Assembly (NCBI GenBank): GCA_034440635.1
Contig: JAOTON010000396.1
Location: 297,501-361,500 of the forward strand
DNA: 64,000 bases
Origin: Lepas anatifera
Lineage: Eukaryota > Arthropoda > Thecostraca > Lepadidae
Direction: 5' to 3'
Part shown: positions 34,705 to 46,108 of the stretch, piece by piece
Numbering within the stretch: position 1 is the stretch's first letter
Layout of the letters: each line of letters begins with the position of its first letter
The notes under the pieces: generated by a model
Told to the model about the DNA's origin: nothing
Seen by the model: the letters and a program-made list of their open reading frames with translations, nothing else
Databases searched by the model: none
Program-made: the position numbers and the translations under genes

Positions 34705-35547
34705 CACGCGCATTGACGGGGGGCGGGTACCCGCCCCCCTCGGGTTTTTCGGAGACAGTAGAAAAACGGCGGCGCTTAGCGCCGCCGTACTTGGTGTACC
34801 TTTTCTCTCATCTTTTTACAACTTCTGTGAAAATTTTAAGGTTAGGTCATCTCAGGTCAGGTCACCAGTACAGGTCAAGTGACCCGACCTCAAAAAAAAG
34901 TTTAAGATAGCATAAGTCGGAGCAGGGTGAACTTATCCGATTGAAACTCATATCACATAATGGCCCCACCGAGTTCTCTAACATATGTTCCGGTATTTTT
35001 GATATCGATGACCTAAGGTCAGGTACGAGGCATGACCTCTCCATTGGAAATACATGGGAAAAATGGTTTTTACGGAATAACTCAGTAACGAATGGCGATA
35101 GAGCATTTATTTTAGCTGCATTAGACGCACCTGGGCTTTGCGGTTCTAATGATATGCATTTTATATAATTTGACCCTGACCTGACCTCAGGTCAGGTCAA
35201 ATCCTTGATTTGACCTAGCAAGGTCAAATTATATATCATTCGATTCGGCTTGCTAAAAGGATTCATATAGTGTAAGTCGTTTTGCTCTATCTTTACTTGT
35301 TCAGATGTAATGCCCGAAAAACTGAATTTTACATGTTATCCCTATGACGGGCATGTTTTGACCTCTCGTGACCTTAAATGTGACCTGACAAAAAATGGTT
35401 CAAATGTTTTCGATGGAGAAGTGGATGGGCAGCCCAACGCCGTTTACCGTTTTTCGCTACCTACCGTGGTTCTCGAGATCTTAGGGGGGCGGGTACCCGC
35501 CCCCCCCGTCAATGCGAAGGTGGCTCAGACCCCCGTCAATGTGCGTG
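34705..35547 (+). mobile_element. TTAA MITE, copy E3
   Basis: Flanked by TTAA (34701-34704 and 35548-35551), with terminal repeat CACGCGCATTGACGGG. Same family and orientation as E2, with the GGTACC-centred palindromes (right one 35484-35505) and the GC hairpin (34767-34787), whose 9-bp stem is identical to E2 although the loop differs. The left hAT-like copy near 23560-23575 has the uninterrupted site (complement TTCATTTAAATTAATTAG). Confidence 0.93.
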
Positions 35548-36140
35548 TTAAATCAAATAGTAGAAATCCTGATTTAGGAGACTGTGTTCTGAGCTCAGGG
35601 GCACATGCCTTTTTATCACCCCCTTCCCAGAATAAACCAGTGTAATAAGAAATTTATATAACTAGGGGTGCCTGGGCATCACAAGCCGTTTTAGCGATGG
35701 CTCACTCCTCGTTAGCTCCATTTTACAAGAAGAGTTTGATCGTGCTCTTATTCCCCATCTATTCAAGACCAGCTCAGGTGGCTACCTAGTGTGGACCAGA
35801 GCCCTTAGTAGCCTCCCCCACCCCCATCCCCTCAGAAGTGCATCCACGGAAAAGACTAGCTCAGTGACCCCCCCTCCCGAGGTGATGGGAGTTGGCCTTG
35901 TCTTCGTATTCTCTGTCTATTATAGACCAGCTCAGGGGGCCTCAGATGCAGAACAGAGCCCCCAGAGCAGCTCATGCTTTACCCAGGGACTAGACTAGCT
36001 CAGTGACCCCAGAGATGGGGTCATCAGACTAGCTCAATGGGCCCCAGATAGGCTCATAGGGCCTTGAACCAGCACAAGGAGTCCCAGAACAATTTAAGGC
36101 GCCAGATCACCTCGGGGGGGGGGCTCAGCCCAACTGAATA

Positions 36141-37111
36141 CCCGCCCCGATGGGCCTCCGAGCCACTTTCGCCCTGGTGGGGGTGTTTGAACACCCCATC
36201 CAACTCTGGGAACTATGCGGGATAACGAAAAAATACGAAAGCCGGTGGATAGCTCATACAATTCCATGAAAAACTATGTCTGCCACTTTTTTGCTCATGC
36301 CGATATTGAGGTCATGACAGGTCAATGAAGGTGACATTTTGAGTAGAGTTTTTGGTCTCTAGCGTCTGACGGAGTCGAGTTAGAAGTCGAGTTAGAATAA
36401 TTTTTAGACATCATTTGCTTATAATATAATATGACCATGCTAGGACAAAACACAAAAATGGCCTGACCTCAGGTCAGGCCAAGGTCACTTTCCGACCTAC
36501 CATATTCAATATGCATTTTAATCGACTCGCAATGGCAATCCAAACGTAACGGTATCAAAATAAAAGCTGTATCATAATTCCTGCAAGGTTATTGACCTAA
36601 GACTAAAAACTGCTTAAGTAGGGCCCCAGATGACCTCTCAGAAGTCACAGGTCAAAAATTGCAGCATGAACCGGGAAAGCCCAGGATAGTACAATTTGGT
36701 GAATATTAAGGTATTCTCAGCTGCTCTGTATCTACACCAATAGAACCCATTTTCTGTGTTTTCCATGCTTTTCTAATGGAGTTCACAATCCACACCTGAC
36801 CCTAGGTCATCGATATTAAAAATCCCGGAATACATTTTGCATCACTCGATGGGCCCATTATGTGGTATAAGTTTCAACCCGATAGATTCACCCATTTCTT
36901 ACTTATGCCACCTTAAACATTTTTGGAGGTGAGGTCACTTGACCTGCACTGGTGACCCGACCTATGATGACCCAACTTAAAAAATTTGAAAAAAGTTGCG
37001 GAATGAATTAAGGGTAAGGTGTGCAAAGTAGGGCGGTGCTTTGCCCCGCTGTTTTTCGTACTGCCGGAAAAACCCCAGGGGGTGTTCAAACACCCCCCAC
37101 CGGAGCGAGGG
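36141..37111. mobile_element. TTAA MITE, copy E6
   Basis: The right end GGAGCGAGGG is followed by TTAA (37112-37115); the left end CCCGCCCCGATGGGCC is preceded by AATA, a mutated duplication. GGTGTTTGAACACCCC-like words lie subterminally at both ends. The equivalent place in the left hAT-like copy (complement of 20165-20195) reads CCAACTTAAAGGG without an insert. The interior has AGGTCA-type words resembling E1/E4. Confidence 0.8.
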
Positions 37112-37115
37112 TTAA

Positions 37116-38210
37116 AGAACTCACAAGCTCAGCGCTCAGACCAGCTCAGGATACCCCCATGGCCCATACCAGGTCAGGGCACCCACAGAACACAGATCTG
37201 CTCTTGGGCCCCAGATCAGCTCTTGGGCCCCAGATCAGTTCAGGGGCCTCGAGTCAGGCCAAGGGGCAAGATCAAGTCAGGGTGCTAAATCAGCTCAGGG
37301 ATCCCTAACCAGGCCGGGGCACATTCAGTTTAGGAGCCCCAGAGCTGCCCAGGGGACACCAGATCGGCCCACAGGGCAACAGATCAGCTTCGGGGACAAG
37401 GAATCAGATCAGTGGTCCCCAACCAACTCGGGACCCAGATCAGCTCGAGGTACCAGATCAAGTCATGAGGCACTTAATCAGCTCAGGAGCCCCATACCAG
37501 CTCAGGGGCTCTTATCAGCCTATGTGGGCCCGGCTCAGTTCAGGGCGCCAGAGTGCTGAAGAAATTACTTAATCAACTCAGGAGGCCCAGATCAGCTAAA
37601 AAAGGCACCAGATTGGCTTAGGGGACACCAAACTAGCTCAAGGGGCGCCATGCTAGCTCAGAGGGCATAAAATGGGCTTAGGAGGCTCAATGATGGCTCA
37701 GGAGGCACCAGATCGACTCAGGGGGCATTATTTTAGCCAAGGGGGCAACATATCTGCTCAGGGGGCACCAGGTCGATCAGTCAGGGGGCCTAGATCAGCT
37801 TTTAGTCCCCAGACTAGAGCAGGGGCATATATCAGTTCAGGGAATACAAGGTCAACTCAGGGTGCACCAGATCATCTAAGGAGACATCAATAACCAGCCC
37901 AGGAGGCACCTGATCAGCTCAAGAGGTACCATATTGGCTCGGGGGACAGTAGATCAACTCCGGGAGGCATGAGATTAGTTCAGGGGGCCAGATCAGTTTG
38001 AAGGGCACTTAAACAGTTAATAGGGCACCAGGCAAGCTCAGAGGCATCAGACTAGCTCAGAGAGCATAATATAGGTTCAAGAGGCACAATAATTTGCTCA
38101 GTGGGCACCAGATTGACTCAGGGGGCACCAGATTAGCTTAAAGGGTACGTGATCAGCTCAAGGGGCCAAAACTAGCTCAGTGGGCACCAGATGAGCTCAA
38201 GGGGCACCAG
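37116..38210 (-). repeat. GAGCTGATCTGG minisatellite, reverse block
   Basis: Reverse-complement array of the 20-24 bp unit (here CCAGATCAGCTCAGGGGGC-like), dozens of copies with drift. It faces the block at 18560-20247 and together they make a large imperfect inverted repeat about 20 kb across. Confidence 0.9.
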
Positions 38211-38522
38211 ATTATCTCCGCCCGTACGATTAAGAGCGACGATGAGGCAATAGCTGGAAACGGATTACGTACCCATACTCTTCCTGGGTGCTTGGAAAGG
38301 CGACAGAATACCCTAGCTGACCAAAAAAGGCATTAAACTGTCAAACAATAGCTTTTATAGCTAAATGCCATCTAGTTGCATCAAGGTTCAACGGCGTAGG
38401 GCACTAAATTTCAAGCGGCACGGCCCAAAAGGGGTACACAGCCTAGCGATAAAAGGGCACCCCGGCACCGATGCGGGGCACGTGCCCCCTGTGCCCACCC
38501 CCGCTCCCTGGCTGCGCCTCTG

Positions 38523-38960
38523 GTCGATATGCCCCGGAATTATTATCTCCTCGAATAAAGGTTTTATGTATGGCTCCAAGAACCCTATGCATACTTTTTT
38601 GTAAATATTGATATCTATCCATATCACAATACAATCAATATTGATGTCGCTAGCGCCGCTCTCCATACAGGAGTGCAAACTGTTTTCAATGGTAAGAATT
38701 GTCTCCACAATAAGTGCCGGAATCCTTGCCCCCTAAACCTTCCGGCTAGATCCGCCCCTGAGCGGCGGTGGATTCAGTTCGTCAGTTACATTCAGTCAAA
38801 ATTCAGTTACAGGGTGAAGGAAAATTCATTTCAGCTTGGCCACCCTGTTAACTTCCTATCCCTCAGTGCACTCCGTAGACTTTCGTGCTTTTTGGTCATC
38901 TAGCGGCACAGTTGTATACCAAAGGTTACAAGAGACGTCGCAAGAACTGTGGCTGATTTC
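38523..38960. other. Unassigned sequence
   Basis: CTAGATCCGCCCCTGAG near 38747 is a lone GGCGGATC-type end. ATTCAGTTACA-like words repeat near 38780-38820. No gene recognised. Confidence 0.4.
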
Positions 38961-39230
38961 ATTTGTGGGTAGTTTAATCTGTGGGCGGTTTGTTCATTCG
39001 GGTGGATGTTGTGCATCAGCTGTGGGCGCTTTTAAGTGTGGGCGATTTCAACTGTGGTCATATTTATCTCTCCCTAACAGGGCATTTTGTGGCCTATTTG
39101 AGCTGTGGGCAAAATAATATGTGGGCGATTTAAGCCGTGGGCGATTTTGGTGTGGGCGATTTTGACTGTGGGCGATTTTAGCCGTGGTCGAATTAAGCTG
39201 TGGTCGTTTCGTTTGTGGGCGATTTGAGGT
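38961..39230. repeat. GTGGGCG-core degenerate tandem array
   Basis: About 15 copies of a 16-20 bp unit with core GTGGGCG and ATTTNA-type spacers, the reverse complement of the array at 13560. It ends at the left boundary of the segmental duplication (39237). Confidence 0.85.
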
Positions 39231-39302
39231 CTCCCCAATTTCGCCGTGCTGCAGTAACCTCCCTTCTCATCCAACCTGGCTTTGTATTATTTTCTCTCCC
39301 TC

Positions 39303-39461
39303 ATGGTTAAACGTGGACGAAACTACAATGACCGTGAAGGCGAAGAAGTGTCCGCAAAAATTCAGGGTGTGCAAAGACACTTACAAAAATGTCAAGGAAA
39401 GTGCGCTGAGCTCATGAGGGTGATGCAAAGTGATAATCTTCAGTTTGTACATGGAACATGA
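39303..39461 (+). CDS. Short open frame conserved between A1 and A3
   Basis: 52 codons from ATG to TGA, rich in charged residues and Gln (KRGRNYNDREGEEV, then HLQKCQGKCAELMRVMQ), helical in character. The copy at 59938-60096 differs at two bases, both synonymous (GTT/GTC, GGT/GGA). Two changes are too few to prove selection. No family was recognised. A TTATTTTCTCTCCCTC pyrimidine tract precedes the ATG. It may be an exon, a small ORF or chance. Confidence 0.2.
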   Translation: MVKRGRNYNDREGEEVSAKIQGVQRHLQKCQGKCAELMRVMQSDNLQFVHGT

Positions 39462-41038
39462 CGCTGTGACACTAATTGTTCAGCTTATCTGATGAACCTG
39501 TTAAGAGTCATTGTTACCTGCATCAAATTTTATCGCAGAAGTGTCCTCTTTCCTGTGATATTTATCAAATAAATAATTGGGCGCGTAAAATACTAGTTCC
39601 TGCATAATATCGCAGGGGTGTGGATTAGTATGTCTTTGGGACAGCTCAAGTGAATCCTGCAAACGGTGTTTTTCATTTTCTAATGTCTCGAACTTGGTTC
39701 GAGGCAGTCCAATAGATTCGTGGGCCATAGGCCTCATTATATATAGATCACATGCTTCATTCTATACTTTCTCTTTTAATATCGGGATACTAATATGTTT
39801 CAAAATTTGGGCACATCAATCTTCGTAAAAAAAAACTTTCCACTGCTGTATTGATATACCTTCAGAAATAGCTAGTCATGTCGTATCCATTACCGACGAA
39901 TATTCACCGTACTCACTATATATCACTATATATCACTTGTTAAGTTAACAAATGACTATTTTATGTGAGTTTCTTCCCGCTGAAGCAGTATTGAACGGAA
40001 ACCACGAAACGAAGTGGCGGCATACCGTTTCCGGCCATTTTTTTCAACCAACAACTCATGCTTGAACAACAAACAGGAAATGTACCATGGGAAATGCTGC
40101 TCTTAGTTCACAGCCTAAATTCTACAGACGACAATAGCGGGCTGAATGTGCTCTCTTCTTCAGTTACAAAAACTTTCTTGCAGGCTTCTTGTTTGTCAAC
40201 TTTCTTGTTTGCCAACTCAAATGGCAGTTACGCATCGCCTCCTGAGCATGCCAGCAGCGAAGACTTCCTGAAAGAGCGAGTAAAATTGCATGAAATTCCA
40301 AAACTATGTAAATATTTTTCATGACATGGCTGGACAAACTCATTATATGTTACACAGAAATCATGCAAAACAACCATTGTCTGTGCTCCTGTCTTTTACA
40401 CAGGAAATTAACTGTATTCACTGCTCTTATTTTAACTTCCACGTCACCATTGTAGTTTTAGTTCATGTTTCAGCTTCCCTGGAGTCTATAAGTGAGCAAA
40501 ATGACAAAATGTACATAAAACAAAATGTACATAAAAAACTAATCAACCAACAACCTGAAGTTTTGTTCTAAAGAAAGCAGATATAAGAGTTTAAAGGCAA
40601 AAGGCAGTAACATGCTTCAACAGTATCCAAGGTACAAGCCTCACTCAGTTTGGAATACTTCAAAGAATGCAGGATTAGCTTCATTACTGTTGACCCAGGT
40701 TCACATACCAAGTGATAACAGTAAGGATTTCCTTATCCTTTTTAAAGTTGGCAGCACCATTAGCGGTTGGTTTGTTGCAAAGCACTAAAGCTTATTCTTA
40801 AACAGGCTTTTGAGTATGCCAAGGCTGAAATTTAAAATCATTTAAAATTACCAGCAGCATTTCCTCCTTCACCATACACAAAGTAACATCATGACAAAGA
40901 AGGAGGAAATTTGCATTTGACCATAGTAATTGAAAAAGTGGGTGATTTTTTGGAGAACCCATTTCAGCACATGACCTCTCCACCCAGTGTGCAAAGTATG
41001 GCATTTTCAACGAGATCTTGTCAGTGCGAATCCAGTCA

Positions 41039-41287
41039 TAGCCAGCCACAGTCACAGCCTCAGCCAGCCACAGTCACAGTCAGTCGGCCACAGCCACACA
41101 GCCAGCATACCACAGCCAGTCAGCCACTGCCACAGCCAGCCACAGTTGCAGCCAGCCACAGTCAGCCACAGGCAGTCACAGCCAGCCAGCCAGTCAGTCA
41201 CAGTCAGTCAGTCAGTCACAGCCACAGCCAGCCACAGTCACAGCCACAGCCACCCAGCCACAGTCAGCCAGTCAGCCATAGCCATAT
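41039..41287 (-). repeat. CAGCCA satellite, inverted short block
   Basis: About 250 bp of CAGCCA/CAGTCA hexamer-type repeats, the reverse complement of the main TGGCTG satellite that starts at 42937. It forms the outer part of the left arm of the foldback. Confidence 0.93.
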
Positions 41288-41382
41288 TTTTTATGACCCA
41301 ATTTGATCCTGATACCTAGATGTCACCTAGCAAGATTGTATTATATATCATTCGGTGGAACTTGCTGAGAAGATTACAAATG

Positions 41383-42680
41383 TTTCCATTCATTTGTGTG
41401 ATTTCTGAGATCTTGGGGGTATCTCCCCGCCCCAGCGAAGGTGGCTCAGACCCGTGATCATGCGCTTTTTTGAAACAAACACGTGTTTTTAGTTGTCCAT
41501 CCTTTGGCATGATTTGTCAATTGCTAATGCTTTTTAGGGAAGTGCTCTCAAGCAGACGCCTCTCACGGAGGAGCAATCGGCGGATATGCCGGGGCACCCC
41601 CGAATACATCACTGCTGTATTGCTACTCGCCGCTGGCCGTCGCCACCTGTCATGGGAAGAACATTACATCACGCCTGGACCTATGCTAACGGCTATGTGC
41701 GAGGTGCCCTGGAATTCGTCAACGGCGCATAGCTGCTCGCCGCGTCTCCCTCCCACGTCGAGCTGATTGATATGGAGCTCCGTGCCGCAGCCAGAGTGGT
41801 CACAGGTTGCCCGCAGTCGAACCCTGTGGCTCTACTCATGACGAAAACGTGCCTATCGATGGCCCACTCTTTCCATTGCGTCCTGGTTGCCCGCATGATT
41901 TGCTGCACGGAATTGTTCCCTGCTGAAGACCCGCTCCGGGTTACGGTGGACACGACAGCCCCGAGACTCCCGTACTGTACCTCGGGGTGGCGTTGCTTGC
42001 TGAGGCCAAGAGGTCCGGAACATGGCCGGCCCGGCAGAGACCGCTGTGGAGGAGCGGTTGGGAGTCACTGCCCCGCCGCGGCTGATTCGGGAGTCCGTTC
42101 GCTTCGATCTGGATGAAGGACCGGGTAGCCATCGCTCTGCTCCCGACTCCGTCTGACGTACAACCCCTGAACAACACTTGACTAACCTACCGAACCGGGC
42201 CACCTGGATCTGGCCAGCCTGCAGTGGGTCCCGGCTCACTGCGGCCTGCCGGGAAATGGTGGACATAGTGGCGACAGAGGTCTCTGACCTGCCCCGGAAC
42301 GCCGCCCAAGTGGACGCTCGTACTGGTGGACGCGCTCTCAGAAAAGCTTGGGTCCTACCACAAGATGACGACGGAGTCGACCCCAACACCTGCGAGAACA
42401 GTTTCCAGGTCGGCGAAACAACACTGGCCTAATGGCTATCACCGCAGTAACATGCGGCACCACGAGCTATCACCCATCGGTCGGTACAATCGTGACGTCG
42501 CGGTCACGGTGCGATAGCTCCAGACCGGGCGCTGGACAGGCTTGGAACAGTGCCTCGAACGGATGAGACACCGACCGACACCTACCTGCTCCCACTGCTG
42601 CAGCGAGGCCTGCTTCGTGACTCTTCGCTGGGGCGGGGAGATACCCCCAAGATCTCAGAAATCACACAAATGAATGGAAA
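41383..42680. mobile_element. Foldback structure with 58-bp perfect arms around a LINE fragment
   Basis: 41383-41440 and 42623-42680 are perfect inverted repeats. The pairing resumes outward after a ~165-bp insertion in the right arm (ACATTTGTAATCTTCTGAG pairs with the complement of 41355-41380) and continues into CAGCCA/TGGCTG repeats. The inner arm sequence (GAGATCTTGGGGGTATC, GGTGGCTCAGACCCGTGATC) resembles the right end of the E2/E3 TTAA MITE family, so the arms look MITE-derived. The loop holds RT/RNase H debris. Confidence 0.8.
41540..42640 (+). pseudogene. LINE RT C-terminus/RNase H fragment, copy in A1
   Basis: Broken frames read HVELIDMELRAAARVVTGC (end of an RT C-terminal region), then LTAACREMVDIVATEVSDL from the RNase H C-terminal part, then RHRPTPTCSHCCSEACF, a CCHC-like knuckle typical after RNase H in I-superfamily LINEs. 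Multiple frameshifts and stops, plus deletion of most of the RNase H core (near 42216), make it dead. Unlike the intact LINE at 7249, this family carries RNase H. Confidence 0.75.
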
Positions 42681-42936
42681 GTGGGGCACCACGACGTAAT
42701 GTGTAAAGACTGTGGTGTTGATTTTTATCAGCTTAAATACAACGTCACCAGAGGCCAAACCAAGTCACCATACAGATATAAGGAGGATGAAAATTTTTGT
42801 CACAGCATCTGACGTACAAAAGCCACAACATAACTATTTAAACATTTGTAATCTTCTGAGCTAGTTCCACCGAATGATATATAGTACAATCTTGCTAGGT
42901 GACATCTAGGTATCAGGTCAGGATCAAATTGGCTCA

Positions 42937-45900
42937 CAAAAAATATGGCTATGGCTAACTGGCTGACTGTGGCTGTGGCTATGGCTGTGACTGTGGCTGG
43001 CTGTGGCTGTGACTGACTGACTGACTGTGACTGTCGCTGACTGGCTGTGACTGGCTATGGCTGGCTGGCTGTGACTGGCTATGGCTGCAACTGTGGCTGG
43101 CTGTGGCAGTGGCTGACTGGCTGTGGTATGCTGGCTGTGTGGCTGTGGCTGTGACTGGCTGTTTCTAGCTGTGGCTGTGGCTGGTTGTGGCTGACTGGCT
43201 GTGACTGTGACTATGGCTGGTTGCCTGTGACTGTGGCTGACTGACTGTGGCTGAATGACTGTGGCTGTGACTGTGGCTGACTGGCTGTGACTGTGGCTGA
43301 ATGGTTGTGACTGTGGCTGGCTGTGGCTGCTGGCTGTAGCTGGCTGGCTCTGGCTGATTGTGGCTGTGGCATGCTGACTGTGGCTGTGGCTGACTGGCTG
43401 TGGCTGACTGGCTGTGGCTGAATGGCTGTGGCTGAATGGCTGTGGCTGAATGGCTGTGGCTGAATGGCTGTGGCTGAATGGCTGTGACTGTTGCTGTGGC
43501 TGACTGGCTGTGACTGTGGCTGGCTGGCTGTGACTGTGGCTGACTGGCTGTGACTGTGGCTGTGGCTGACTGGCTGTGACTGTGGCTGACTGGCTGTGGC
43601 TGTAGCTGGCTCTGGCTGTAGCTGGCTGTGGCTGGCTGGCTGTGGCTGAATGGCTGTGGCTGAATGGCTGTGGCTGTGGCTGAATGGCTGTGGCTGTGGC
43701 TGAATGGCTGTGGCTGTGGCTGAATGGCTGTGGCTGAATGGCTGTGACTGTGGCTGTGGCTGACTGGCTGTGACTGTGGCTGAATGGTTGTGACTGTGGC
43801 TGGCTGTGGCTGCTGGCTGTAGCTGGCTGTGGCTGCTGGCTGTAGCTGGCTGGCTCTGGCTGATTGTGGCTGTGGCATGCTGACTGTGGCTGTGGCTGAC
43901 TGGCTGTGGCTGGCTGGCTGTGGCAGTGGCTGGCTGTGGCAGTGGCTGGCTGTGGCTGTGGCTGGCTATGATTGTGCCTGGCGTTGGCTGTGGCTGCTGG
44001 CTGTAGCTGGCTGGCTCTGGCTGATTGTGGCTGTGGCATGCTGACTGTGGCTGTGGCTGACTGGCTGTGGCTGAATGGCTGTGGCTGAATGGCTGTGGCT
44101 GAATGGCTGTGGCTGAATGGCTGTGACTGTGGCTGTGGCTGACTGGCTGTGACTGTGGCTGGCTGGCTGTGACTGTGGCTGACTGGCTGTGACTGTGGCT
44201 GTGGCTGACTGGGTGTGACTGTGGCTGACTGGCTGTGGCTGTAGCTGGCTGTGGCTGTAGCTGGCTGTGGCTGGCTGGCTGTGGCAGTGGCTGGCTGTGG
44301 CAGTGGCTGGCTGTGGCTGAATGGCTGTGACTGTGGCTGTGGCTGACTGGCTGTGACTGTGGCTGGCTGGCTGTGACTGTGGCTGACTGGCTGTGACTGT
44401 GACTGGGGCTGACTGGCTGTGACTGTGGCTGACTGGCTGTGGCTGACTGGCTGTGGCTGAATGGCTGTGGCTGTGACTGTGGCTGACTGGCTGTGACTGT
44501 GGCTGACTGGCTGTGGCTGAATGGCTGTGGCTGTGGCTGTGGCTGGCTCTGGCTGTAGCTGGCTTTGGCTGGCTGGCTGTGGCTTTTGCTGGCTATGATT
44601 GTGCCTGGCATTGGCTGTGGCTGGCTGGCTGTAGCTGGCTGGCTCTGGCTGATTGTGGCTGTGGCATGCTGACTGTGGCTGTGGCTGACTGGCTGTGACT
44701 GTGACTGACTGGCTGTGACTGTGACTGACTGGCTGTGACTGTGGCTGACTGGCTGTGACTGTGGCTGTAACTGACTAGCTGTGACTGTGGCTGACTGGCT
44801 GTGGCTGTAGCTGGCTCTGGCTGTAGCTGGCTGTGGCTGGCTGGCTGTGGCTGAATGGCTGTGGCTGAATGGCTGTGGCTGTGGCTGAATGGCTGTGGCT
44901 GTGGCTGAATGGCTGTGGCTGAATGGCTGTGACTGTGGCTGTGGCTGACTGGCTGTGACTGTGGCTGAATGGTTGTGACTGTGGCTGGCTGTGGCTGCTG
45001 GCTGTAGCTGGCTGTGGCTGCTGGCTGTAGCTGGCTGGCTCTGGCTGATTGTGGCTGTGGCATGCTGACTGTGGCTGTGGCTGACTGGCTGTGGCTGGCT
45101 GGCTGTGGCAGTGGCTGGTTGTGGCAGTGGCTGGCTGTGGCTGTGGCTGGCTATGATTGTGCCTGGCGTTGGCTGTGGCTGCTGGCTGTAGCTGGCTGGC
45201 TCTGGCTGATTGTGGCTGTGGCATGCTGACTGTGGCTGTGGCTGACTGGCTGTGGCTGAATGGCTGTGGCTGAATTGCTGTGGCTGAATGGCTGTGGCTG
45301 AATGGCTGTGACTGTGGCTGTGGCTGACTGGCTGTGACTGTGGCTGGCTGGCTGTGACTGTGGCTGACTGGCTGTGACTGTGGCTGTGGCTGACTGGGTG
45401 TGACTGTGGCTGACTGGCTGTGGCTGTAGCTGGCTGTGGCTGTAGCTGGCTGTGGCTGGCTGGCTGTGGCAGTGGCTGGCTGTGGCAGTGGCTGGCTGTG
45501 GCTGAATGGCTGTGACTGTGGCTGTGGCTGACTGGCTGTGACTGTGGCTGGCTGGCTGTGACTGTGGCTGACTGGCTGTGACTGTGGCTGTGGCTGACTG
45601 GCTGTGACTGGGGCTGACTGGCTGTGACTGTGGCTGACTGGCTGTGGCTGACTGGCTGTGGCTGACTGGCTGTGGCTGAATGGCTGTGGCTGTGACTGTG
45701 GCTGACTGGCTGTGACTGTGGCTGACTGGCTGTGGCTGAATGGCTGTGGTTGTGGCTGTGGCTGGCTCTGGCTGTAGCTGGCTTTGGCTGGCTGGCTGTG
45801 GCTTTTGCTGGCTATGATTGTGCCTGGCATTGGCTGTGGCTGGCTGGCTGTAGCTGGCTGGCTCTGGCTGATTGTGGCTGTGGCATGCTGACTGTGGCTG

Positions 45901-46108
45901 TGGCTGACTGGCTGTGACTGTGACTGACTGGCTGTGACTGTGACTGACTGGCTGTGACTGTGGCTGACTGGCTGTGACTGTGGCTGACGTGCTGTGACTG
46001 TGGCTGTGGCTTTATTTCTGGCTGTCCTTTTTACGGATTTCTTTGCTAAAAACAGTGGCTGTGGCTGGCTGGCTGGCTGTGGCTGTGGCATGCTGGCTGC
46101 TGGCTGTG
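42937..46108 (+). repeat. TGGCTG satellite, array 1 (~3.2 kb)
   Basis: Basic hexamer TGGCTG with TGACTG, TGAATGGC and TGTAGC variants. A higher-order period of about 1.2 kb is visible: the segments at 43829-44044 and 45014-45229 translate identically, as do 44513-44698 and 45732-45917. Frames of 150-466 codons on the minus strand (Ser-His-Ser-Gln-Pro type) reflect the absence of stops in the repeat and are not taken as genes. Confidence 0.96.

Larger units (their letters stand above)
34075..38522 (-). mobile_element. hAT-like satellite-carrying element, right copy
   Basis: Termini CAGGGGCGCAGCCAG (34075) and CTGGCTGCGCCTCTG (ending 38522), inverted. The flanks GGCGATAA (34067-34074) and GTCGATAT (38523-38530) match at 6 of 8 bases, consistent with a decayed hAT target duplication. 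Reverse-oriented relative to the copy at 18317. It holds the complementary minisatellite and two TTAA insertions (E3, E6). Short frames near the 34.2 kb end have no domain. No transposase, so non-autonomous. Confidence 0.8.
39237..42936. repeat. Segmental repeat block A, copy 1
   Basis: Collinear with A3 (from 59872) and, from 42007 on, with A2 (from 51256). It holds a short frame at 39303, a possible frame at 40058-40324, a 120-bp direct repeat (40781-40900) recurring at 46132, an inverted CAGCCA block, and a LINE fragment between inverted arms. Relative to A2 and A3 it lacks about 320 bp of the RNase H region near 42216. Spot comparison shows roughly 1-2% substitutions. Confidence 0.93.
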
